Source of the DNA: Paracoccus maritimus
GTDB taxonomy: Bacteria; Pseudomonadota; Alphaproteobacteria; Rhodobacterales; Rhodobacteraceae
Reading direction: 5' to 3'
Length of the DNA: 64,000 bases
NCBI RefSeq assembly: GCF_025195095.1
Contig: NZ_JANAVZ010000005.1
Coordinates: 248,001 to 312,000 of the forward strand
Shown one piece after another: positions 24,470 through 32,706 of this stretch (its first letter is position 1; every line of letters starts with the position of its first letter). Made by a program: the position numbers and the translations under genes. Under the pieces are notes generated by a model. That model searched no databases. It worked only from the letters and a program-made list of their open reading frames with translations, and was not told where the DNA came from.

Positions 24470-25762
24470 ATGGCACCGCGCGGCGGCACAATCGGCAAGC
24501 TGCGTTTTCGGATCCGGGAACTGTCCCGCGAGGTATGGGTGCGGGTCACGGCGTTCGCCGTGCTTGGGGCGTTGACCGCGATCATCGGCTATCTGGTAAA
24601 GGATTTCATCCCGTCCGACCTGCCTGCCAAGATCGGTGCCGAGGCCATCGAATCGATCCTGCAGATCCTGGCCTCGTCGATGTTGACCGTCACGACCTTT
24701 TCGTTGTCGATCCTGACGGCTGCATATGCGGCCGCCGGTTCGACCGCGACGCCGCGTGCGGTGCGGCTGCTTGTATCCGATCCGGTCAGCCAGACGGTGC
24801 TGGCAACCTTCATCGGCGCGTTCCTGTTCAGCCTGGTCAGCATCATTCTTCTCAAGACCCAGATTTATGGCCAGGCCGGGAGGCTTGTTCTGTTCGGTGC
24901 CACCTTGCTGGTGGTCCTTGTCGTGGTCGTGTCGCTGTTGCGATGGATCGACCATCTGGGTCAACTTGGCCGCGTCGGCGATACGGTCGGCCGGGTCGCC
25001 AGGGCTGCATCCGATGCGTTGGAGGCCAGGCTCGAGGCGCCGTGGCTGGGTGCGAACCCTCTGCGCGGCGCGCCTCCGTCGGGAACGGTTCCGGTCTGCC
25101 CCGAAACCGTCGGATATCTGCAGCACTGTGACATGGCTGGCCTGTCCAAGGTGGCGGAAAACAATGATGTGCTGATTTATCTGACCACGACGCCGGGCGA
25201 CTTTGTCAGCCCGGCGACCGTCGTCTTGAATGTAAGTGCCGTGCCGCACGACCCTGACGAAGAGGCAGCGTTGCGCAAGCGGCTGCTGGCCTGTCTGACG
25301 ATCGGCGAGGAGCGGAATTTCGATCAGGACCCGCGGTTCGGAATCCAGGTGCTTTCCGAAACGGGTCAGCGGGCGCTGTCGCCGGGGATCAATGATCCGG
25401 GCAGTGCGGTTCTGGCTGTGGGCCACATGGTAGGCGTATTGTGCAAGTGGCGAGAACAGGTCGCGCCTGCAGTCGAATATCCGCGCATCTACATGGCGTC
25501 GATTACCGCCATCGAGCTTCTGAAAGAAGGCTTTCTGCCGCTTGCCCGCGATGGCGCGGCAAACTTTCAGGTGCAGCGTGCCTTGTTGGAAGCGATGAAG
25601 TCTCTCGGCGGGATTTCGCCGTCCATCTATGGGGATGGCGTCGTCGAATTGTCGCGGGAAATCATGCATTTCAACCGCGATTCTGTTGCATTGAAGTCGC
25701 AGCGCGCTGATCTGGTTTCAATATTTGAAGAAATTCTAAATATTTCTCAGCCTCTTGAGTGA
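24470..25762 (+). CDS. DUF2254 family membrane protein
   Basis: Membrane protein of 430 residues from ATG 24470 (MAPRGGTIGKLRFRIRELS). Four hydrophobic helices lie in the first 160 residues (including ILASSMLTVTTFSLSILTAAY, a family hallmark), then a soluble domain with LSPGINDPGSAVLAVG and RALLEAMKSLGGISPSIY. DUF2254 proteins have no established function; a role in membrane or ion handling is guessed from topology only. Start is 5 bases after the protease stop, so the two are likely co-transcribed. Confidence 0.88.
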   Translation: MAPRGGTIGKLRFRIRELSREVWVRVTAFAVLGALTAIIGYLVKDFIPSDLPAKIGAEAIESILQILASSMLTVTTFSLSILTAAYAAAGSTATPRAVRLLVSDPVSQTVLATFIGAFLFSLVSIILLKTQIYGQAGRLVLFGATLLVVLVVVVSLLRWIDHLGQLGRVGDTVGRVARAASDALEARLEAPWLGANPLRGAPPSGTVPVCPETVGYLQHCDMAGLSKVAENNDVLIYLTTTPGDFVSPATVVLNVSAVPHDPDEEAALRKRLLACLTIGEERNFDQDPRFGIQVLSETGQRALSPGINDPGSAVLAVGHMVGVLCKWREQVAPAVEYPRIYMASITAIELLKEGFLPLARDGAANFQVQRALLEAMKSLGGISPSIYGDGVVELSREIMHFNRDSVALKSQRADLVSIFEEILNISQPLE

Positions 25763-25922
25763 TTTTTCTGTGTTCTCGCGTATGGGCTGAAAAAAATTGC
25801 GGGATACGCAAAAGAAAAAACTGGAATATCGGCGGATTTCTGCTTTAGTCGCGTTAACCATGCACATTTAGACTGTCGAACTGGGGTTGCATGGTGGTGG
25901 CGTGACGGAAGGAAGAAAGCTG

Positions 25923-26276
25923 ATGATCGGGGTGGTGGTCTGGAGCAGCGATGCACGAGAGAAAGCAGTCATCTGGTGCGAGGACCAAGGTGCGCTGGCT
26001 TATCTGCAAGGCCGAGACAACCTGATCTGTGACAGGCGTTGGCCGGAACCAGGTGACCTGTTGGAGCTTGATTGCGAACTGATCGGTGATCTGCGCCACG
26101 CGCGAGATGTTTCGATCCTCTCGGAACAGGTATGCCCTCATTTGCCGGGAATGCTGCGCAAAGTGCACTGCGATAAATCCCCCGCGAGACAACTTCGTCT
26201 TGTCGCGTCGCGCGAACCGGATGAGATTCTTGAGTCATGTCCCGCGCCCACCCTGCGGGTCGGCGCGGTCCGCTAG
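25923..26276 (+). CDS. conserved hypothetical protein, tryptophan- and cysteine-containing N-terminus
   Basis: Protein of 117 residues; the start ATG 25923 (MIGVVVWSSDAREKAVIWC) is chosen because GGAAGGAAGAAAGC precedes it. The first 70 residues look like a compact strand-rich domain (AVIWCEDQGALAYL, then PGDLLELDCELIGDLRH) resembling small beta-barrel proteins; the tail SPARQLRLVASREPDEILE is less ordered. I do not recognise a named family. The 160-base upstream region (25763-25922) is unusually AT-rich and contains a GTTAACCAT half-site, which resembles a CtrA half-site. Function unknown. Confidence 0.65.
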   Translation: MIGVVVWSSDAREKAVIWCEDQGALAYLQGRDNLICDRRWPEPGDLLELDCELIGDLRHARDVSILSEQVCPHLPGMLRKVHCDKSPARQLRLVASREPDEILESCPAPTLRVGAVR

Positions 26277-26319
26277 CCCGGACTTGATCGACGCGACCGG
26301 GCGCGCGCGCAGGATTGGC

Positions 26320-26880
26320 TTAGGCGCCGCGAGCCAACGCGGCCACACCCGTGCGCGCCAGATCCGCGAGTCCCAATGGGCGCATCAGATCCGCAAACGC
26401 ATCCAGCTTCGATGGGGTGCCCACCAGTTCGAAGACGAAGCTTTCCAAGGTCGAATCCACGACATTCGCCCGGAATATCTCGGCGATACGCAGTGCCTCG
26501 ACGCGCTTGTCGCCCTGACCGCGCACCTTGAACAGGCCCAGTTCGCGTTCGACCGACGGGCCTTCGACCGTCAGGTCGTGGACTTCGTGCACCGGCACGA
26601 TTCGACCAAGCTGCGCCTTGATCTGTTCGATCACCGCGGGCGTGCCGCTTGTGACCACGGTAATTCGGGACTGGTGGCCGGTATGATCGACCTCGGCGAC
26701 GGTGAGGCTGTCGATGTTGTAGCCGCGACCTGAAAACAGCCCGATCACCCGCGCCAGCACGCCCGGTTCGTTCTCGACCAGCACGGCAAGCGTGTGGCTT
26801 TCGACGATTTCTGCATTCGGGTCACGCAGGTCATAGGCCGAATGGCTCGACATACCCTTCTGGATGTTCAACGCGTTCAT
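26320..26880 (-). CDS. ilvH: acetolactate synthase small (regulatory) subunit
   Basis: Regulatory subunit of acetohydroxyacid synthase, which makes acetolactate and acetohydroxybutyrate for valine, leucine and isoleucine. 186 residues: an N-terminal ACT domain (SHTLAVLVENEPGVLARVIGLFSGRGYNIDSL) that binds valine for feedback inhibition, and the C-terminal domain with ERELGLFKV, RIAEIFRANVVD and GTPSKLDAFADLM. It is downstream of the large subunit on the same strand, 65 bases away, with a strong hairpin in the gap. Confidence 0.97.
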   Translation of the reverse strand: MNALNIQKGMSSHSAYDLRDPNAEIVESHTLAVLVENEPGVLARVIGLFSGRGYNIDSLTVAEVDHTGHQSRITVVTSGTPAVIEQIKAQLGRIVPVHEVHDLTVEGPSVERELGLFKVRGQGDKRVEALRIAEIFRANVVDSTLESFVFELVGTPSKLDAFADLMRPLGLADLARTGVAALARGA

Positions 26881-26917
26881 GGTCCGCCCTCTTCTTCTTC
26901 GCGGATATTTCCCGGGA

Positions 26918-26937
26918 TGCGGGGGCGCGCCCCCGCA
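26918..26937 (-). other. perfect 20-base palindrome between ilvB and ilvH
   Basis: TGCGGGGGCGCGCCCCCGCA folds into an 8-bp GC stem with a CGCG loop. There is no T-run on either side. In the transcript it lies between the ilvB and ilvH reading frames and could slow polymerase or protect mRNA ends, setting subunit ratio. Confidence 0.55.
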
Positions 26938-26945
26938 ACGACATT

Positions 26946-28700
26946 TCAGACCAGAACCGCGCCCTGCGATTCGATGACACCCTGCGTCTCGGCCTCGCCC
27001 AACAACATCTCGTTGTGCGGCTTGCCCGAGGGGATCATCGGGAAGCAGTTCTCATGCTTCTCGACCAGTACATCCAGGATGAACGGTCCATCATAGTCGA
27101 TCATCTGCTGAATCGCCGCGTCCAGATCGCCGGGATCGCGCACCTGAGCACCCTTGCAGCCAAAGGCTTCTGCCAGCTTGACGAAATCGGGAAGGCTGTC
27201 CGACCACGACTGGCTATATCGTTCGCCATGCAGCAATTGCTGCCACTGGCGGACCATGCCCAGGCGTTCGTTGTTCAGGATGAATTGCTTGACCGGAAGG
27301 CGGAACTGGACCGCCGTGCCCATTTCTTGCATGTTCATCAGCCAGCTTGCGTCGCCGGCCACGTTGATGACCAACGCCTCGGGATGCGCCATCTGTACGC
27401 CGATCGATGCCGGCAGGCCGTAGCCCATGGTCCCAAGCCCGCCCGATGTCATCCAGCGGTTCGGCTCATCAAAGCCCAGATACTGCGCGGCCCACATCTG
27501 GTGCTGGCCGACCTCGGTCGTGATATAGCGGTCATGACCCTTGGTCAGCGCCTCAAGCCGTTGCATTGCGTGCTGCGGCTTGATGATCTTGTCGCTGTTG
27601 CGGAAGAACAGGCAGTTCTTCGACTTCCAGCCCTCGATCTTCTCCCACCATTTGCCAAGCGCAGGCGTGTTGACCTTTCGCCCCCGCGACTTCCAGACCT
27701 TCAGCAGATCCTCCAGCACATGGCCGACATCGCCAAGGATGGGAATATCGACACGGATCACCTTGTTGATCGACGAGGGATCGATATCGACATGTGCCTT
27801 GACCGAACCGGGGCTGAAATCTGCGATGCGCCCGGTGATCCGGTCGTCGAAACGCGCCCCCAGATTGATCATAAGGTCGCAGTCATGCATGGCCAGATTG
27901 GCCTCGTAGAGGCCGTGCATCCCCAACATCCCGATCCAGTTCTTGCCGGATGCCGGGTAGGCGCCCAGACCCATCAGGGTCGAAGTGACCGGGATCCCCG
28001 TTGCATCCGCCAGTTCGCGCAGCAACTGGCTGGCAGCGGGGCCTGAATTGATGACGCCGCCGCCGGTGTAAAGGATCGGGCGTTCGGCCTGTTCGATCAG
28101 TTCCACCAGCCGGGTGATCGCCGCGATGTCGCCCTTGCGCGCAGGCTGATACTTGGCGGGTTCGATCTGTTTGGGGCCGACATAATCGGCGGTCGCAAAC
28201 TGGACGTCCTTGGGAATGTCGATCAGGACGGGGCCGGGACGGCCCGAGGTCGCGACATGGAACCCCTTGTGGATCGTCTCGGCCAGCTTGGCGGGATCCT
28301 TCACCAGCCAGTTGTGCTTGGTGCAGGGGCGAGTGATGCCGACGGTATCGGCCTCTTGAAATCCGTCGGTGCCGATCAGGAAGGTCGGAACCTGTCCCGA
28401 CAGAACGACCAGCGGGATCGAATCCAGCAGCGCGTCGGTCAGTCCGGTAACGGCATTGGTTGCGCCGGGTCCCGATGTGACCAGCACCACGCCCGGCTTG
28501 CCGGTCGATCGGGCATATCCCTCGGCCATGTGCACGGCACCCTGTTCGTGGCGGACCAGGACATGCGTGATGTCGTTCTGCTGAAAGATCTCATCATAAA
28601 TGGGTAGCACGGCCCCGCCCGGATAGCCGAATACGGTATCGACGCCCTGATCGCGCAGCGCTTCGACAACCATTCTCGCACCCGTCATGCTTCGGGACAT
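26946..28700 (-). CDS. ilvB: acetolactate synthase large subunit
   Basis: Catalytic, thiamine-diphosphate and FAD-binding subunit of acetohydroxyacid synthase, 584 residues. The activating glutamate is in VRHEQGAVHMAEGYARSTG, the FAD region includes VDIDPSSINKVIR, and the thiamine-diphosphate metal site is INVAGDASWLMNMQEMGTAVQ with the downstream NNERLGMVRQWQ. Start ATG 28700. The pair with ilvH is the usual ilvIH/ilvBN arrangement. A sigma-70-type promoter is visible about 60-90 bases upstream; no leader peptide rich in branched-chain codons was seen. Confidence 0.97.
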   Translation of the reverse strand: MSRSMTGARMVVEALRDQGVDTVFGYPGGAVLPIYDEIFQQNDITHVLVRHEQGAVHMAEGYARSTGKPGVVLVTSGPGATNAVTGLTDALLDSIPLVVLSGQVPTFLIGTDGFQEADTVGITRPCTKHNWLVKDPAKLAETIHKGFHVATSGRPGPVLIDIPKDVQFATADYVGPKQIEPAKYQPARKGDIAAITRLVELIEQAERPILYTGGGVINSGPAASQLLRELADATGIPVTSTLMGLGAYPASGKNWIGMLGMHGLYEANLAMHDCDLMINLGARFDDRITGRIADFSPGSVKAHVDIDPSSINKVIRVDIPILGDVGHVLEDLLKVWKSRGRKVNTPALGKWWEKIEGWKSKNCLFFRNSDKIIKPQHAMQRLEALTKGHDRYITTEVGQHQMWAAQYLGFDEPNRWMTSGGLGTMGYGLPASIGVQMAHPEALVINVAGDASWLMNMQEMGTAVQFRLPVKQFILNNERLGMVRQWQQLLHGERYSQSWSDSLPDFVKLAEAFGCKGAQVRDPGDLDAAIQQMIDYDGPFILDVLVEKHENCFPMIPSGKPHNEMLLGEAETQGVIESQGAVLV

Positions 28701-28760
28701 TTTCTCTACTCCATCAAGTCAATGCTCGGCTCTTGACGCACCCGGTCAGAGCGTCGGCGC

Positions 28761-28789
28761 AAACTATGGAGGAGGCAAGTCAGGGTCAA
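28761..28789 (-). promoter_or_regulatory. candidate sigma-70 promoter of ilvB-ilvH
   Basis: On the minus strand: TTGACC (28784-28789), 17-base spacer, TAGTTT (28761-28766). About 55 bases of leader before the ilvB start. Confidence 0.45.
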
Positions 28790-28858
28790 TGGGGGTTGGT
28801 GGAGAAAGTGACGCAGGGGGGCGGCAAATTGTAATTTTCTTTCCCGGCTTGCCGTGCG

Positions 28859-29698
28859 TTAGCGGTCGAATTGCGGCAGGGCGATGCGCGCCACCTGTTC
28901 GACGATCGGATCGACGGACAAGGGATGGGCCTCGTTCGAATGATCCTCGGGGTCGCCGATATCCTGCCAGACCCCGCCCTTGTATATTTCCAGCGCCGAG
29001 AAGCGCGCCTTGTAGTCCATCTTGCGGCTGCCGGGCACCCAATAGCCCAGATAGACATAGGGCAACTTGGCGGCGCGCGCGATCTCGATGTGATCCAGAA
29101 TGACATGAGTGCCAAGGCTGGCCGAGGCAAGCGCCGGATCGTAGAAGCTGTAAACAAGGCTCAGCCCGTCATCCAGCACGTCGGTCAGACAGACCGCCGC
29201 CAGATGATCGTCCCCCGGGGCGATCTTGCCAGGCTCGGCTCCGTCGCAGCGGTATTCGATCACACGGGTCTTGACCGGCGTTTCCTCGATCATCGCCGCG
29301 AATTCGAAGATATCCATATCGGCCATGCCGCCATCGGCGTGGCGGTGGTCCAGATAGCTGCGGAACAGATCGAACTGTTCTTCGGTGGCCCATGCGCTTG
29401 TCGCAAGTCGCCGCAGTGCCCCGTTCCTGCGCATCAGGCGCCGCTGTGTCCGCGAGGCGTGAAAATCTGCAACCCGGATGCGCGCCGACATGCAGGCCAC
29501 GCAGCTTTCGCAGCTGGGGCGGTACAGGACGTTCTGTGATCTGCGAAAGCCCTGCCGCGACAGCGCGTTGTTCAGCTCGGCCGCGTTTTCGCCATGCAAT
29601 GCCGTGAACAGCTTACGCTCGGCCCGGCCGTGAAGATACGGACAGGGTTGCGGTGCCGTCACATAGAATTGCGGCGCGTGCGGGACGGTATGGCGCAT
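28859..29698 (-). CDS. bpt: aspartate/glutamate leucyltransferase (Bpt/Ate1 family)
   Basis: Leucyl-tRNA-protein transferase of the N-end rule pathway; adds leucine to proteins with N-terminal Asp or Glu, marking them for ClpS/ClpAP. 279 residues. The N-terminal region has [14 protein letters not shown] and the paired cysteines [18 protein letters not shown] found in arginyltransferase-type proteins. The C-terminal GNAT-like domain has [24 protein letters not shown] and [20 protein letters not shown]. Length and motifs are normal. Divergent from glnE. A 13-base palindrome CGCATC-A-GATGCG overlaps the start codon (29694-29706). Confidence 0.95.
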   Translation of the reverse strand: MRHTVPHAPQFYVTAPQPCPYLHGRAERKLFTALHGENAAELNNALSRQGFRRSQNVLYRPSCESCVACMSARIRVADFHASRTQRRLMRRNGALRRLATSAWATEEQFDLFRSYLDHRHADGGMADMDIFEFAAMIEETPVKTRVIEYRCDGAEPGKIAPGDDHLAAVCLTDVLDDGLSLVYSFYDPALASASLGTHVILDHIEIARAAKLPYVYLGYWVPGSRKMDYKARFSALEIYKGGVWQDIGDPEDHSNEAHPLSVDPIVEQVARIALPQFDR

Positions 29699-29875
29699 CA
29701 GATGCGATCCGTGTGGCGGATGGACGAGTCGGAACTGGTCATGCGTGTGCTGCGAGTCCGTGTGCGCCCGATTGTTGATCTGGCCGAAAGCCTAGCAACG
29801 AAAATCCGATGCGCCAAGCCGGGAAAGAGTTAACGCAGACCTGCGGCGCGGGATGATTGCAGACAAGTCTTCGCG

Positions 29876-29903
29876 TTGACGGGACAAAGGCTTCGGCTAG
29901 TCT
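29876..29903 (+). promoter_or_regulatory. candidate promoter directly abutting glnE (leaderless start)
   Basis: TTGACG (29876-29881), 16-base spacer, TAGTCT (29898-29903). The expected transcription start falls at or within 1-2 bases of the glnE ATG at 29911, and no Shine-Dalgarno lies between. Confidence 0.45.
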
Positions 29904-29910
29904 GGCGCGC

Positions 29911-32706
29911 ATGGAATTCGATGCCGCCATCACTCGTCTGCCGCTGCCCGCCGATCAGGACCGTGCCCACGACATCCGCGAACGGTTCGGCGACCTGCCT
30001 GACCGCCTGACAGATCTTCTGGCAGCAACCGCGGGATGCAGCCCGTATCTTGCGGGGCTGATCGAGAAAGAAGCCGACTGGTTGCGCTCGGGGGCGCTGG
30101 ATCACCCTGACGTCGTCATGCGCGAGACCAAAGGATTCGATGATCTTGACGCCCCCGAACTGGGCGCTGCGCTGCGTCGTGCAAAACGGCGCGTCGCGCT
30201 GCAGACGGCATTGGCCGATCTGGGCGGGGTCTGGTCGCTGGAGCAGGTGACCGGCGCGTTGTCCGATCTTGCGGACCGTGCGGTGGACCTGGCGTTGCGC
30301 ATTCACGTTGCTGCCGAGGCGCGGCGTGGCAAGTTGCCGCAAACCGATGCTGATGCGGGCGGCATCTTCGCGCTGGCAATGGGCAAGGGCGGCGCGCGCG
30401 AGCTGAACTACAGCTCTGACATCGATCTGATCGTGTTGTTCGACGAAACCGCCTATGCCGAGCAGGATCAGCACGAGGCGCGGTCGGCGCTGATCCGCGC
30501 GACGCGCAAGATGGCGGCCACGCTATCGGACGTGACCGAGCACGGCTATGTCTTTCGCACCGACCTTAGGCTGCGTCCCGATGCCTCGGTCACCCCGGTC
30601 TGCATCTCGACGGCGGCGGCGTTGGCCTATTACGAGGCCGAAGGCCGCACATGGGAACGCGCGGCCTTCATCAAGGCCCGCGCGGCCGCGGGCGACATTG
30701 CCGCGGGCCAGCGTTTCCTGACCGAGTTGCGCCCCTTCGTATGGCGCAAGCATCTGGACTTCGCGGCCATCCAAGATGCCCATGACATGCGGCTTAGGAT
30801 CCGTGATCACAAGGGGCTTGGCGGCCGGCTGGAGGTGCCGGGCCATAACATGAAGCTGGGCCGAGGGGGCATTCGTGAGATTGAGTTCTTCACCCAGACC
30901 CGGCAGTTGATCGCGGGCGGCCGTGACGCCGATCTGCGCTGTCGCGATACGGTCGGCGGGTTGACGGCACTGGCTGAAAAGGGGTGGATTCCGACCGACG
31001 TTGCGGACGAGTTGACGGAACATTATCGCCGCCACCGCGACATCGAACATCGCATTCAGATGGTGAACGACGCGCAGACCCACAGCCTGCCCAAGGATCG
31101 CGACGGGCTTTCGGTGATCGCCGCCATGATGGGCGAGGGCGATGTGGATGACTGGTGTGCACGGCTGAAATCACGGCTTGAACGGGTTCACGACCTGACG
31201 GAATCGTTCTTCGCGCCGGGCGAGACGTCAGAACGCCCCGAGTTGTCGGACGAGGCGCATGCCATCATCGACCGCTGGCAGGGCTATCCGGCGCTGCGAT
31301 CGACCCGCGCGCAGCAGATTTTCAAGCGGGTCGAGCCGGAATTGCTGGCAAGGATGGCGCGAACTGGACATCCCGACGAGGCGCTGGCACGTTTCGACGG
31401 TTTCCTGTCCGGGCTGCCGGCCGGGGTGCAGCTGTTTTCGCTGTTCGAGGCCAATCCGCAACTGATCGAACTGATCGTCGATATTTGCGGGACCGCGCCG
31501 GGCCTTGCGGCCTATCTTGCGCGTCATTCGGCGGTTCTGGACGCGGTTCTGGGCGGCAGCTTCTTCGCGCCGTGGCCGGGCGTGCCGGGGCTGGACGAGA
31601 ATCTGGGACGTATCCTGCGATCCGCGCTGGACGCGCCGGATGGCGGTTATGAACGTGCGCTGGATGCCGCGCGGCGGTGGGCGCATGAATGGCATTTCCG
31701 CATCGGCGTGCATCACCTGCGCGGTCTGATCGATGCCGACGAGGCGGGAATGCAATATGCCGATCTGGCGGATGCCTGCGTGCGGGCGCTGTTTCCCGTT
31801 GTGACAGACGAATTCGCGCGCCGTCATGGCCCGCCGCCCGGAAACGGGGCCGCGGTGATGGGGATGGGCTCGCTTGGCGCGCGGATGTTGAATGCGGGGT
31901 CGGATCTTGATCTGATCGTGATCTACGACGCGGACGGGGTGGACAGTTCCGATGGCCCCAAGCCCCTTGCGACCCGGGCCTATTATTCGCGGCTGACACA
32001 GGCGATGATCACGGCCCTGTCCGCGCCGACCGCCGAAGGAAGGTTATACGAGGTGGACATGCGGCTGCGGCCGTCGGGTCGGCAGGGCCCCGTCGCCACC
32101 TCGGTGCAAAGCTTCGAGAACTACCAGATGACCGAGGCCTGGACGTGGGAGCATCTGGCCCTGACACGGGCCCGGATCGTTGCCACTGCAGGGGCCGCCG
32201 GCACCGATCTTGCGGAGAGGGTAGAGGCGCTGCGCCTGAAGGTGCTGCGCGACAGGGGCAAGGACGCGCGTGTCATGCCCGACCTCGCCCAGATGCGTGC
32301 ACGGATCTTTGCGGCGAAGACCCCCGATGGCCGGTGGGAGGCCAAGACAGGCCCCGGCAGATTGCAGGATATCGAACTTCTTGGACAGTCCTGCGCGTTG
32401 CGTGCCGGCGATCCGGCGCGTGCCACCCTGGCCCAGTTGCGGTCGGGCAGGCGGGCTGGACTGCTGGATCGGGATCAGGTGGACAGCTTGGCGTCGATCT
32501 GGCGCCTTCTGTGGCGGCTGCACGCGTCGGGGCGGCTTTTGACCGAACGGCCCCTGGACATGACGGAGTTGGGTCGAGGCGGACAGGAACTGCTGCTGCG
32601 TGAAACGGGACAGGACGATCTGGATACATTGGCGGAAAGGCTTGACGCGGGGCTGTCGGCGGCCGCTTCGATCATCGGTTCCTGCGTCTCTGGTCCAGCG
32701 ACTTAG
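29911..32706 (+). CDS. glnE: bifunctional glutamine-synthetase adenylyltransferase/deadenylase
   Basis: Adjusts glutamine synthetase by adding or removing AMP on the GlnA tyrosine in response to PII state and glutamine. 931 residues from ATG 29911 (MEFDAAITRLPLPADQDRA), as in close relatives. Two nucleotidyltransferase domains are clear: the N-terminal deadenylylase with AMGKGGARELNYSSDIDL from about residue 157, and the C-terminal adenylylase with GMGSLGARMLNAGSDLDL from about 651. The first domain also has VFRTDLRLRPDA and the second VDMRLRPSGRQGP, the third-acid motif of each. glnA is not in the window. The stop codon overlaps the stop of the convergent glycosyltransferase gene. Confidence 0.97.
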   Translation: MEFDAAITRLPLPADQDRAHDIRERFGDLPDRLTDLLAATAGCSPYLAGLIEKEADWLRSGALDHPDVVMRETKGFDDLDAPELGAALRRAKRRVALQTALADLGGVWSLEQVTGALSDLADRAVDLALRIHVAAEARRGKLPQTDADAGGIFALAMGKGGARELNYSSDIDLIVLFDETAYAEQDQHEARSALIRATRKMAATLSDVTEHGYVFRTDLRLRPDASVTPVCISTAAALAYYEAEGRTWERAAFIKARAAAGDIAAGQRFLTELRPFVWRKHLDFAAIQDAHDMRLRIRDHKGLGGRLEVPGHNMKLGRGGIREIEFFTQTRQLIAGGRDADLRCRDTVGGLTALAEKGWIPTDVADELTEHYRRHRDIEHRIQMVNDAQTHSLPKDRDGLSVIAAMMGEGDVDDWCARLKSRLERVHDLTESFFAPGETSERPELSDEAHAIIDRWQGYPALRSTRAQQIFKRVEPELLARMARTGHPDEALARFDGFLSGLPAGVQLFSLFEANPQLIELIVDICGTAPGLAAYLARHSAVLDAVLGGSFFAPWPGVPGLDENLGRILRSALDAPDGGYERALDAARRWAHEWHFRIGVHHLRGLIDADEAGMQYADLADACVRALFPVVTDEFARRHGPPPGNGAAVMGMGSLGARMLNAGSDLDLIVIYDADGVDSSDGPKPLATRAYYSRLTQAMITALSAPTAEGRLYEVDMRLRPSGRQGPVATSVQSFENYQMTEAWTWEHLALTRARIVATAGAAGTDLAERVEALRLKVLRDRGKDARVMPDLAQMRARIFAAKTPDGRWEAKTGPGRLQDIELLGQSCALRAGDPARATLAQLRSGRRAGLLDRDQVDSLASIWRLLWRLHASGRLLTERPLDMTELGRGGQELLLRETGQDDLDTLAERLDAGLSAAASIIGSCVSGPAT

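Noticed and set aside
28701-28858. Attenuator with leader peptide before ilvB
   Set aside because: No short frame rich in Ile/Leu/Val codons and no terminator/antiterminator pair were found.
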